From: Parastagonospora avenae f. sp. tritici 18332-5
Taxonomy: Eukaryota; Ascomycota; Dothideomycetes; Pleosporales; Phaeosphaeriaceae
Assembly (NCBI GenBank): GCA_022559985.1
Contig: JAFJTR010000028.1
Location: 124,001 to 188,000 of the forward strand
DNA length: 64,000 bases
Reading direction: 5' to 3'
Below, one piece after another: positions 9,232 to 19,232 of this stretch (positions within the stretch are counted from its first letter, which is position 1; every line of letters begins with the position of its first letter). A model generated the notes under the pieces. It made no database searches. It worked only from the letters and a program-made list of their open reading frames with translations, and was not told the origin of the DNA. Both the position numbers and the translations under genes were made by a program.

Positions 9232-11164
9232 ATGTCGGGCGAATTGCAGACGATTCCTGCACGCCATGGCGTTGCGACATTTGTGCCGAGGGGCAGGACC
9301 ATCAAGGTCATCAACACTTATGGCAAGCAGGTAGTGAGCATGTGGGCGTTTAGTCTAGGTGCGCCGCCTGAAGAGGGAGAAGGGGAGGATGGGGTAGAAG
9401 AGATTGATGAGGATAAGGTACGGGAGGAGGCTGAGGGTTTGAAGAATGCTGTTGAGGGGAAAGACGAGGGCATGGAGTCTGGTGAGAAGGATGGAAAGAT
9501 AGAGGAGGAGGATAAGGAGGAGGATAAGGAGGAGGATAAGGAGGAGGATAAGGAGGAGGATAAGGAGGAGGATAAGGAGGAGGATAAGGAGGAGGATAAG
9601 GAGGAGGATAGCAAGCCGGGCCCCGTATCGACATCAAACGAAGCGGACAAGTCAAAGCCGGATGACGACGACCCTCCGGAGCAAGCTCCAGACACACCAG
9701 AGAATGAGAAGACCATAGAGACCACAGCATCATCCTCAAAGCAGCCCACGAAGCGCACGTGGGGCTCTTATCTCCCGTCTATCCCGTATCGCAACAGAGG
9801 AGCACCGAAGGAGGACGAAGGCGAGAAGAAGCCTAGTGCACAAGATGAGAAGACGCAGAACGAAGCTAACACCAAGAAGTGGTCTTCATATCTGCCTACA
9901 GGTAAAGGATTCTCAAGCTACGTGCCAAACGTCCAGATTCCAGACTCAAAGTCTGCCATTTCCGCCTTCCAGTCGAGCCACTACCGCGACCCGAATAAGA
10001 GCTATGCAGAGCAATTGTATGACTTTTCGAAGACGCCTGTTGGAGCTGGTACCATTGCTGGTAAGTCGTACATCGTCAATCTCCCGTGTCCAACAGTCCA
10101 GAGTCAATATGAGATGAAGCGGTGACTGACTTGCCACCATAGCTGCAACAGGCTCCGGCTACGCGTCCTCAGTGTACGCCGCCTACTCCGCTTACGCATC
10201 TACCCACCCCTCCAATTCCTCCCAACCACCAATGGAATACCTCTCCCTCCCTCACACACGCGCCTCCTCGCACAAACTCGTCCCTGACGTCGACGACGTC
10301 CTTCTCACGAACCTCCGCAATCCCATCATCACTCTAGTCGAGGACACAACACCGGGTGCCCACGATACCCTCACCGCCGCATGCGATGCAAACCTATACA
10401 GTGCGCTAGGCACAGACAAACCAGAAGAACATGGCAGCTGTGCAGAAAACCTCGTCCTCGCCCTCAAGGAACTAAACGAAGGCGCAGGCCTCAAGGGCGC
10501 AAAAGCAATCGGCGCAGACATCACCGTCAACATCGCACCCACCCCTCTGCACCTATTCATGAACGCGCCCCTCGACGTAGCGAACATAAGCAGCATCGAC
10601 GGTGCGGGCGCCAAAGGCGCTGTCCTTAGCGTCGACGAGCCGAAGGGCAAGAAACGGGGCTACGTGCGCTTCAGAGCTGATCGCGATGTTGTAGTCGTGT
10701 TTAGCGCGTGTCCGATGGATGTGGGCAAGCAAAATGGCGGGCGCTGCATGGCGGCGAATTTCATGGTTGAGGATGTGAAGGAGGGCGAGGATTTGGCGAG
10801 TAGTGTGGCGTCACTTAAGAATAGCGGTAAGAAGGGTGTGCCGAAGAAATTGGGCGGGGAGAAGACAGCGGAGAAGAAACTTGAAGCCGACGAAGAGAAG
10901 GAAGAAGTCAAAAACGATATCGAACAACCCAAACTCGACGCCGAAACCAAGAATAATGCAGAAGAAAAGACGACTTCGCAAGATCCTAAACCTGCGCGAA
11001 ATCCCGCGCCGAAGAAACTTGAGCGCAAGCCCTCGGAAAAGCCTGTGGAAAAGACTGAACAACCAGTCCAGGATGATTCGACCAAATCGGACGACTCCAA
11101 GCCCAAGAAAAAGCCCAAGAAACTCCAGGTCCGTAGTAGCGCTACGCCTGCGCCCAGCTCGTAA
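9232..11164 (+). CDS. DUF1989 (urea carboxylase-associated family) protein split by a large charged insert
   Basis: Exons 9232-10060 and 10143-11164 flank an 82-base intron; the product is 616 residues. The first ATG in frame is at 9232. DUF1989 starts with TIPARHGVATFVPRGRTI and VINTYGKQVVSMWAF, and resumes about 240 residues later with YLSLPHTRASSHKLVP, LRNPIITLVEDTTPGAHDTL, CDANLYSAL and NIAPTPLHLFMNAP. Between these halves lies a Glu/Lys/Asp-rich insert with eight exact EEDK repeats and two WSSYLP/WGSYLP-type motifs. A Lys/Glu-rich tail of about 115 residues follows the domain. DUF1989 proteins are linked to urea and amine catabolism in bacteria; the role of long fungal versions is unknown. 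The DUF1989 call is firm; function is not assigned. Confidence 0.85.
9505..9609 (+). repeat. 12-base minisatellite inside the DUF1989 gene
   Basis: Eight perfect tandem copies of GAGGAGGATAAG at 9505-9600, each coding Glu-Glu-Asp-Lys, followed by a partial ninth copy GAGGAGGAT. Perfect conservation at all codon positions indicates recent expansion and likely length variation between strains. Confidence 0.95.
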
Positions 11165-11567
11165 AAAAAGAGGACTTGACTTGCTTGGGTTGGGATATTG
11201 TATTCGATATTCGTACGACATCTGGATGCGAAGGGTTCGTGTAGCTCGTAGGCTATTTACATTTGCGTAGATTGGATGCTTGGCTCTGAACTTGTTCTTG
11301 AGCCCTGGTTGCGGGTATTTGGCACAGCTGGGAGAAACACGTTGTAGAAGTCTATTTTAGTCTTTTTGGTATGCATGATTAACGTTCGCCTGGGACAATA
11401 CCATAACACTTCTTGTACAATTGGCAGATTAGAAATATTCGGTACACGTGGTAAACATTCGATTGGCTGACATGTCCCATTTCATACCACGAAGCGAAAG
11501 TAATACTACATATCAGGACTAAACAAACTACTCTTCCTTCATTGAGCCAATTAATCCTGACCACTCT
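11165..11567. other. Intergenic, convergent gene ends
   Basis: About 400 bases between the DUF1989 stop and the stop of the secreted repeat protein. No feature seen. Confidence 0.45.
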
Positions 11568-13551
11568 CTAAGCACTCCACACTACCGTCGCAACAGCAGT
11601 CTCAACCGCCACCCCATCCGTCGTCGGCGCAGGCGGGTCCGTAGGCGGACTATCCTGCCTCCTCCCCCAAATCACAGTCTGCGTAGGCGGTTCCAGGCCG
11701 ATAGTATTCGGCTGCGTCGGTGCAGGAAACGGCGGAAGATCGATTGGGCCCTCGTCCCCGGGCCCAGTTTCGTCCTGGCGCTTTCCCCAAATCACCGTCG
11801 CAGTGGGTGGTTCGAGACCGATTGTGTTTGGCTGCGTTGGAACGGCGAAGGGGGGGATGTCGATCGGGCTCTCCGGATCAGTTTCGTCTTGTCGTTTACC
11901 CCAGATGACTGTTGCTGTGGGTGGGTTGATGTCGATGGTGTTGGGTTGCGTGGGGACGGGGAAGGGTGGGATTTCAATAGGCCCTTCCTCATCCTGTCGC
12001 TTTCCCCAGATAACCGTCGCGGTGGGCGGATTGATACCAATGCTATTTGGCTCTGTGGGCACAGGAAATGGCGGGATCTCAATCGGTCCCTCAGGATCCT
12101 CTGGGTCCTCTGGGTCCTCTGGGAACTCGTCGTCGGGGATTTCAGGCACGTCAGTCGGCTCGGCGTCGTCCTGGCGCTTGCCCCATGAGATGTACGTTGG
12201 GGGTTTGGCAGAGGGCCAGTACACAGGTGCTGTGGGCAAGGGAGGGAAGCCAAAGCCGATCGTGTCGAAGTCTGTGGGCGCGGCGACGTCGGCTTCGCGC
12301 TTGTCCCAGCTTACGGAGACTTTGAAGGGAGGCAGACCGACTGTTGGCCAGGGGAATGGGGGAGGTACTTCTGTGGGTGGGGCGGCGCGTTTGCCCCAGC
12401 TGATCCAGCCTGTTGGTATACCAAGACCAACAGTGTCGTTGGGTAGCGGTTCTGGATCATCGCTCGGGGTGGGCTCAGGAGTGGGTTCTTCTGGGTAGTC
12501 TTCATCTGGAACGGTCGTAGGCGAGGGTGTTGGGCTTGGGGTGGGCTTGACGGAGGGCTTCGGCGTCGGAGTTGGCGAGAGAGTAGGGGTTACCTTCTTC
12601 GAACTGGCCTTGGGCTTCTTGCTTGATGTAGGTTTGGGCTTTTGTTTGGAAGCAGTCGGCTTTGGTGGTGGTGGATAGGCCTTATCGTCGCGCTTGTACC
12701 AGGTCACAGAAAATGATGGAGGTCCAAGACTGATCTGATCGCTTGGGTCCGCGGGAATGGGCTGTGGGGCTGGAGTAGGAGTAGGAGTTGGGAGAGGGAC
12801 CGGCTTGATCGATGAGCTTGCCTTTGGGGGCTTGGCAGATGCCGACAAAGACTTTTTTGTAGAAGACTTCTTAGGGGGCCATGGCTTGTATGAAGGCCAC
12901 TCTGGGTACCCAGGCTTTTTGGTGGTAGTCGGCTTGCTGACCGAAGAGCTAGATGGGGCAGGGCTAGAACTAGGCTTTGGTGGTACTATAGCAGAAGAGG
13001 GCTTCTCTGGTTCTGGCACCGCAGTAGATGGACCATCTCCGCTCCAAGAAACCGAGAAAGTAGGCTTTCCTAATGATATCTGGTCGGATGGCTCGGCTGG
13101 CGCTGGATACTCAGGCTCATTAGGGGAAGGTGTAGGAGCAGGGCTATCGGTCTCCCAGCTCACCCAGTAGCTGGGTTTGCCTAAGGAAATCTGGTTCGTT
13201 GGTTTGCCAGGCGCTGGGTATTGAGGCTCTTCGGGTGCCGGCGTAGAAGCTGGAGTATCTGTCTGCCAGCTTATCCAACCGGATGGTGTGCCTAGGCTGA
13301 TCTGATCACTTGGCTGTGGGAAGATTGGCGGCAACTCGAGTCCCTCTGATGGTTCGGGAGTGGGCTGCGGGTCGCCAGATTCGAATGTTACACTTTGCTG
13401 AGGTGGTGTAAGAACCTGGCGGCTCTGGAGTCCAGCAGGTAGTGCACCAATGCTATTACATTGTCAGAGCGAATCCGGGAAGAAATGGAGCATCGACGTA
13501 CCTTGTCGCAAGACCAAGTAGAGCCAAAAGGCTATGCCGAGCAGGCGCCAT
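11568..13551 (-). CDS. Secreted Pro-rich repeat precursor with W-terminated modules and Kex2-type dibasic sites
   Basis: Exon 1 (13551-13502) and exon 2 (13452-11568) join across a 49-base intron to give 644 residues. The spliced N-terminus MAPARHSLLALLGLATS plus IGALPAG is a classical signal peptide, so the protein is predicted to be secreted. About twelve related 12-residue modules end in Trp, for example ISLGTPSGWISW, ISLGKPTFSVSW, VGLGIPTGWISW and IGLEPPTATVIW. Dibasic sites occur at about residues 270, 371, 401, 442, 501, 536, 574 and 614, nearly all just after a module as W-G-KR, W-G-RR or W-x-KR. The last four modules are near-copies spaced 35 to 40 residues. The N-terminal half has Pro/Ser/Thr/Lys linkers and no dibasic site after its first three modules. 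This is the layout of Kex2-processed repeat proteins (alpha-pheromone precursors, dikaritin RiPP precursors, repellents), but no known core is present. A structural wall protein is the alternative. Confidence 0.8.
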
Positions 13552-14591
13552 TGTGCCGCTGCGTTGTTCTACACAGAACTAATTATCTAAAGAGAGAGGC
13601 TCTCAACGGTACGGCATATTGTTGTGAAATGGTGCCCTATTATAGGCTTTCACCAGATCCCCTTTCTGTGTTGACTACACTGATCCAGTGGCCGTACTAT
13701 GCGCGCATATGAAAGATACGAGGCTGGACACTCATCATCCGTACGACTGTATCGAGAGCTTGCACAATTTACTCAAGATCTTGCGTTAGCGAGCCGAAGC
13801 AGATACTGTTCCGGGCTTTGGGTTGACTTGTCGAGCTCACCAAGCAATCAATGCTGATAAACCTCGGGTACATCAGTGGCATGACCTGGGGATAAGCTAT
13901 TTTTAGAGGGCGAGAACGTGGTACAAACATTCAAAGCTTCCCATTTGGCTAGAACATGAAAAAGCTCGGCACAGATAGAGTGGTCGTTGTTTGGATATAT
14001 TGATGGTAATTTGGTGGTTGTGAGGCAGGGATTCGGCAGCAACCGAACGTACTACATAGCCGTCAAAAAGAACCGGCCCCTGTAGAAAACGGCAGGGACT
14101 AAATCGATTCAAGTCCATGTCACCAGTCTTTGCACTTCGTTATCGCATCTCCCACGCCTAGAGATTCTGTGGACTTGGGCCCAGACGCGGGTATATTCGC
14201 CATTTCTTTTCTCCACTCGTTAATAGGCCCGGAACAGTGATGACTGGCTGTTGCTTTCAGTAGACCAGGAAAGCGCTAAAGCATACAATCTATGTACCCC
14301 GGAGATGGCAAGTCGCTTTGCTGTGTCTAAAGATAGATGGCCTTTGACACGTTCTAGGAGCGCGCGATGCTTGATAGCGTGTACCGACGTAAGGTGCGGT
14401 GCGAACAGGTATATCAAAGTGGCTCTATGCCGAGGCGAAGGCCCAACGATGCAAGTTCTTAGAGGCATCATGAGCATCGAGGCATCCGTGAGAAGCGTCT
14501 TGGTTATTGTTACGATGCCGCTCTTCCGATGGTGGATACGACAAGCGCAGCAGCTGAGGGGTAGTGAGTCTGAGTCTCATGATCACATACT
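13552..14591. other. Upstream region of the secreted repeat gene
   Basis: About 1.04 kb between two minus-strand genes. A TATAATA-like element on the minus strand near 13640 lies about 90 bases before the repeat-protein ATG and could be its TATA box. Open frames such as 14251-14595 show no recognisable protein. Confidence 0.4.
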
Positions 14592-16164
14592 CTAGCCGTC
14601 GACTACAGGGTCTAACAGTTGGTTTAGCGGCCATTTTCGTATAGCTCGGATACTGAGGGTATCGGTGTGACCGGCCTCGAACATTTCTATTCCGGTCCAT
14701 GCAATCATGGCAGCGTTGTCGGTGCAAAAGCTTGGCGGTGGGAAGTAAAGATTGGTGTGTGAGAAGCCGCGAGCGCAAAGAGTACTGGCGAGAATGTGCC
14801 TCAAGAAAGAATTTGCTGCTACACCGCCAGCGAGAACAATGGATCGCGGTGCCGAGTCGTTAGCTAGGGATTGCAGTGCTAAAACCACACGATACGCGAC
14901 ATGCTCAAAGGCTGCGCGCATCGCTTCCCGTGCAATGTGTCTCTTTTCTTCGAGACTGATCTCGCCAAGGTTTCGTTCGATTTTGGTACGCTTCCTTGTG
15001 ACTGGATCTGTCTGGTATCCAATAACGCGCTCGACTGCGGTCAACAGGCCGGAAAAACTAAGCTCAATATCGTTCACCTTGAGGCCACCATGCGCTGTGA
15101 CTAAAGGCTGATTGAAGGCCCAGCCCCATTTGGTCATGGCTCCCTTCAAGGCCTCCTCGTGATTGGGAGGGACCTTGTACCATATGTAATCACGGCTACT
15201 AGATTCTAGGTATCGTTGTGCGGAGCTTGCAATGGCACCGGAAAAGGCCGAAGGTTGCGGAGCGGACCCTGTGTTGCAGGTACTTTTGTTCTTCTGTGAA
15301 TCTACTGTTTCGTTTGCGTTCCCTTCAAAAGCAAAATTCTCCAGGAGCGCGCCGTACATGGTGCTTCTAGTACTCTGCAACAGTTCAGTCGGCAGCAGAA
15401 TACGCGCGACCTTGTCGAGATATTCGCCGACAGCAATGTCATTTGTGGTGCCTAGCAAACGATGATTGGTCAACGATGCGGATTGTATGAGCAGAGTATG
15501 GCCACCGGAGGCGAGTACGGAGAGAAAAGGAAAGTCGGGTTCCAACGTCGTCGTTGCGGATGGTTCAAGCGCGCTCACGAGTCGCGGGGTCAGGGCATGA
15601 GCCTGCATGTGATGGACGCCTATGAGGGGTATCTAAGTATTCTGTTTAGCTGGATCATCGAGAGCAGTACGTATTCAGTACCTGCCACGCTACGGCAAGG
15701 CCTTTTGCAGTGTCTAGTCCTGTGAAGAGGTTCGACCTCATACCAGGGCCTCTTGTGACCGAAACAAAGTCTGGCAGGCGTTTATCTGTGGTGTCTGATA
15801 CCGCCTCTGATCTTCGTGCTTGCGACTCTCCGTTCTCAAATTCGTGATCATGGCTAGGGGTCTTCGGTGGAAGATGGCTGATGGCCTCGCCCACCAGATT
15901 TGCAAGGTTTTCTTGGTGCGAGCGCAAAGACACGAGAGGATGCACTCCTTGGTACTCGGCATTATTTGCAGTGACCTTCTTGTGGAAGTGCAGTTTCGCA
16001 ACGGCGCGCCCATTTTCAACCTTCTTCTCTACAATTGCTACGGACGTGTCGTCGCAGCTGGTCTCGATCGCGAGTGTCATCAATTGGCGGCGAAGGCTCC
16101 ATTGTGGTCTGATCGAGGTGCGCGTGCGTATGGTACCAGTTCTAAAGATAGGACGGAGCCCCAT
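14592..16164 (-). CDS. QRI7: Mitochondrial tRNA N6-adenosine threonylcarbamoyltransferase (Qri7/OSGEPL1)
   Basis: Exon 1 (16164-15682), a 49-base intron and exon 2 (15632-14592) give 507 residues. Kae1/TsaD/Qri7 signatures are clear: LAIETSCDDTSVAIV near the N-terminus, SVTRGPGMRSNLFTGL, the splice-built IPLIGVHHMQAH with the metal-binding HxxxH, FPFLSVLASGGHTLL, AGGVAANSFLR and FCTDNAAMIAWTG. The family makes t6A37 in tRNAs that read ANN codons. The Arg-rich, acid-free N-terminal 30 residues look like a mitochondrial presequence, and the length exceeds the cytosolic Kae1 (about 350), so the mitochondrial paralogue is the better call. The start is about 200 bases from the divergent lipase gene. 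Confidence 0.93.
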
Positions 16165-16363
16165 GGATCCTGGTGCTGGTGTGGGTGAAGGTATTCCGGC
16201 TTCGAAGCGCGTGGAAGAATCATGCGGCGTTCAGTGGTGGAGCCGATCAAGGGTCCAAGCTACGTCACTGCATTTCTCACATGCGCCCTAGAGCCTCAAC
16301 ACTGCACCTCACATGTCTCGAGTCCATTGACGATGCGACGCGTCGTATCCCGTACCCATTGCT
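16165..16363. promoter_or_regulatory. Compact divergent promoter (QRI7 / lipase)
   Basis: Only 199 bases separate the two start codons, so both promoters and 5' leaders must share this interval. No clear TATA box was seen. Confidence 0.5.
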
Positions 16364-18961
16364 ATGACTGACGTGAAGAAAGAGTCTGATGGCCCAGAGC
16401 CCTACTCCTCCTCTGCTTTCGACTTCACCCTCCTACCCGACTACAACAACGACTTCATCGACGAAGATGACTTCGCCGAGTTCGCCAAAGCGCTAGCTGC
16501 CCCCGACCACCTCTCGCCATCGACCGAAGACCTCACCGCACTGCAGCCCGAGACTGGGAAGTTCTCGGCGAACAATGACTGGAAGCCGATCCACCAGCGC
16601 GTGCGGCGGCGGAAGAAGAGCAAGGCACCTCCGCGGCGAGGCAAGGACGAGACACGTGAAGGCTTTGTCTATGTCCTGCTGAAATGGCCACTGCTTGTCG
16701 TTGTGCTGGGGTGGCTGTTGTTCCTCAGTATTGCCTACGTCTTCACGCGGCTGTACATCTATATGTATGAGCATATGGTCACATGGCGAGGGACACGGCA
16801 GAAACTGCGGAGACGACTCCAGAATGCTTCATCATACGATGAATGGATCAAATGCGCACAGCAATTAGATACGCACCTCGGCAGCGACGACTGGAAGGAG
16901 AACCCAAGCTACAGCTACTACGACTCCAAGACGATCCGGAAGGTACACGAGCAGCTGGTAAAGCTACGACAAAGGGCCGAATCCGATGAGACGGGCAAAT
17001 CCACCGAGAAGCACGTCGACGGCCAGCCTCGAGCTGTCGAAGACCTCCGCGCACTCCTGGAAGCGTGCATCAAGAACAACTTTTGTGGATTTGAAAACCC
17101 CAGGCTATACAGTGAGACGTACTATGGCACAAAGGATGCTGTCCAAAGCTTCATTGAGGAGGCTGAAGCTTCTCTGGCTTTCCTTCTCAACAGCGCCCAG
17201 CTTGACGCTGAAAACAAGCGAGCGCTGTTCAAGCACTTGGGCAGCAACTTTGGGCGAACGGCCCTATGTTTGTCCGGCGGTGCGACATTTGCATACTATC
17301 ACTTCGGAGTTGCGAAGGCGCTCCTTGACGCTGGAGTTCTCCCCGAGATCATCACAGGTACCTCCGGTGGAGCCCTAGTGGCTGCATTGCTCTGCACAAG
17401 GACCGATGAGGAGCTCAAGAAGGTGTTGGTGCCCGCATTGGCTAACCGCATTACTGCGTGCCATGAGGATACCTGGACATGGATGAAGCGGTGGTATGCT
17501 ACCGGTGCTCGCTTCGATAGCGTGGATTGGGCCAAAAAGTGCGCTTGGATGACACGAGGGAGTATGACGTTTAAGGAAGCATACCAACGCTCTGGGCGGA
17601 TCCTGAATGTATCCTGTGTACCATCAGACCCGCACTCGCCGACTATATTGGCGAATTACATCACGGCCCCCGATTGCGTTGTGTGGTCTGCGGTACTAGC
17701 ATCAGCCGCCGTGCCCGGTATATTGAACCCAGTCGTGCTCATGAAGAAGAATCGGGACGGAACACTATCACCGTACTCCTTCGGGCACAAGTGGAAAGAT
17801 GGAAGCCTGAGGACCGACATACCACTGAAAGCCCTCAATTTGCACTTCAATGTCCGATTCTCCATCGTCAGCCAGGTCAATCCACACATCAATATCTTCT
17901 TTTTCTCCTCTCGCGGCTCAGTTGGTAGACCCGTCACGCACCGAAGAGGCAGAGGGTGGCGTGGAGGCTTCATAGGCTCCGCAACCGAACAATACCTGAA
18001 GCTCGACCTGAACAAATGGCTCAAGGTCCTCCGCCACCTGGAGTTACTGCCACGGCCGCTGGGCCAAGATTGGAGTGAGATTTGGCTTCAACGTTTCAGC
18101 GGGACCATCACGATTTGGCCGAAATCCATCCCTTCTGACTTCTTTTATATCCTTACCGACCCTACACCACAGCGTCTAGCCCGCATGATCCATGTCGGCC
18201 AGCAATCAGCCTTCCCCAAGCTGAAGTTTATCGCGAACCGTGCTAAGCTAGAACATTTAATCCAGCAAGGCAGACGGCAATACCGCCCCCGTGGAATCCG
18301 TGAGGACATCCAGGCTGTACTATCAGAAGACGACCTACAAGGTCTCCTCAAGCGCACAAAGAGCAAAAGCCCCTCCGAGGAAGCTACATACCCTCTATCC
18401 GGTTCCGAATCCTCGTCGTCCGCCGACTTTTCCCGCCCCGGCTCACCCATCAAACTCCCCCTCGGCTTCACATTCACGCGCAAGAACAAAAAGGGTCTCG
18501 CGGATCTACGCACCGACCCTAAAGCGCTTACCGACACGCCGAATAGTCCCTCATTATCCGCCCGCCTGACGGGCTGGTGGAATACCAAATCCCCCCGCGA
18601 TAGCCAATCCTCGACGCCAAAGGATCCCTCGCGCTCACTATCGCCATTCGCGCACCACGATCGGCCGAACTCCATGTTCGAGCTAAGGCCACCGAAGGAG
18701 GTCAGGGATTTGCAGGCGCGCACGCATGGGCGCCCGCAACATCGGAATAGCGACTTTCTCGAGGAGATTCGGAGACGGAGTAGTGCGTTTGTGGAGGGCG
18801 AGGGGTCGGATGATGAGGGGCGCGTGGGTGGCGATGTTGATGCTGGGGCGCAGGATGCGGAGGATTATGGCGAGCCGGCGGAGTTTGGGGATGATGAGGG
18901 GGATGGGGAGGAGGTGCAGAATGGTGGGATTGGGTTGGGGCTTGAGGGAAAGGGGTTGTAG
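16364..18961 (+). CDS. Patatin-domain triacylglycerol lipase (Tgl3/4/5 / SDP1 type)
   Basis: An intronless 865-residue gene. After an acidic N-terminus and a basic KSKAPPRRGK patch, a membrane segment spans about residues 103-127 (FVYVLLKWPLLVVVLGWLLF). The DUF3336 region follows (SSYDEWIKCAQQLDTHLG). The patatin domain has the oxyanion motif LSGGATFAYYHFG, the nucleophile GTSGG with Ser334, and the Asp motif WKDGSLRTDIPLKAL. The C-terminal 230 residues are Ser/Pro-rich and end in a low-complexity acidic Gly tail. Relatives hydrolyse triacylglycerol at lipid droplets, and some act on lysophospholipids. Which yeast paralogue it matches cannot be settled by eye. Confidence 0.92.
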   Translation: MTDVKKESDGPEPYSSSAFDFTLLPDYNNDFIDEDDFAEFAKALAAPDHLSPSTEDLTALQPETGKFSANNDWKPIHQRVRRRKKSKAPPRRGKDETREGFVYVLLKWPLLVVVLGWLLFLSIAYVFTRLYIYMYEHMVTWRGTRQKLRRRLQNASSYDEWIKCAQQLDTHLGSDDWKENPSYSYYDSKTIRKVHEQLVKLRQRAESDETGKSTEKHVDGQPRAVEDLRALLEACIKNNFCGFENPRLYSETYYGTKDAVQSFIEEAEASLAFLLNSAQLDAENKRALFKHLGSNFGRTALCLSGGATFAYYHFGVAKALLDAGVLPEIITGTSGGALVAALLCTRTDEELKKVLVPALANRITACHEDTWTWMKRWYATGARFDSVDWAKKCAWMTRGSMTFKEAYQRSGRILNVSCVPSDPHSPTILANYITAPDCVVWSAVLASAAVPGILNPVVLMKKNRDGTLSPYSFGHKWKDGSLRTDIPLKALNLHFNVRFSIVSQVNPHINIFFFSSRGSVGRPVTHRRGRGWRGGFIGSATEQYLKLDLNKWLKVLRHLELLPRPLGQDWSEIWLQRFSGTITIWPKSIPSDFFYILTDPTPQRLARMIHVGQQSAFPKLKFIANRAKLEHLIQQGRRQYRPRGIREDIQAVLSEDDLQGLLKRTKSKSPSEEATYPLSGSESSSSADFSRPGSPIKLPLGFTFTRKNKKGLADLRTDPKALTDTPNSPSLSARLTGWWNTKSPRDSQSSTPKDPSRSLSPFAHHDRPNSMFELRPPKEVRDLQARTHGRPQHRNSDFLEEIRRRSSAFVEGEGSDDEGRVGGDVDAGAQDAEDYGEPAEFGDDEGDGEEVQNGGIGLGLEGKGL

Positions 18962-19232
18962 AGACGAGTCTTTAGAGTTCAATCCGAAATGGTAGGAATA
19001 ACGGAGATAGGATGGCAACTGCATCCTATGGCCTGAGGCTATACAAAGGGTTTTACTGTCGCCATCGAAGCTTAGCGGTACTGTGTATAGCTTCAGGCTA
19101 TTGAATGCCACTGGTCCTTTTTGTCAGAGTTGATAACCAGTATACCGAGCTAGTTTCGTATAGAGCACTTCTTTAATGGCAATTATGCATATTCATAGGT
19201 TGGCTCACTGAGATACATGTCTAAACACTTGA

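Noticed and set aside
9318..9758. Minus-strand Ser-rich and Pro-rich frames opposite the EEDK repeat
   Set aside because: They are the antisense readings of the minisatellite and have no independent coding features.
11803..12498. Plus-strand Gly/Ser-rich frame of 231 codons
   Set aside because: It is the antisense shadow of the W-module repeat gene, whose signal peptide and splicing support the other strand.
18145..18723. Long minus-strand frame inside the lipase gene
   Set aside because: Overlaps the well-supported patatin gene and has no recognisable motif.
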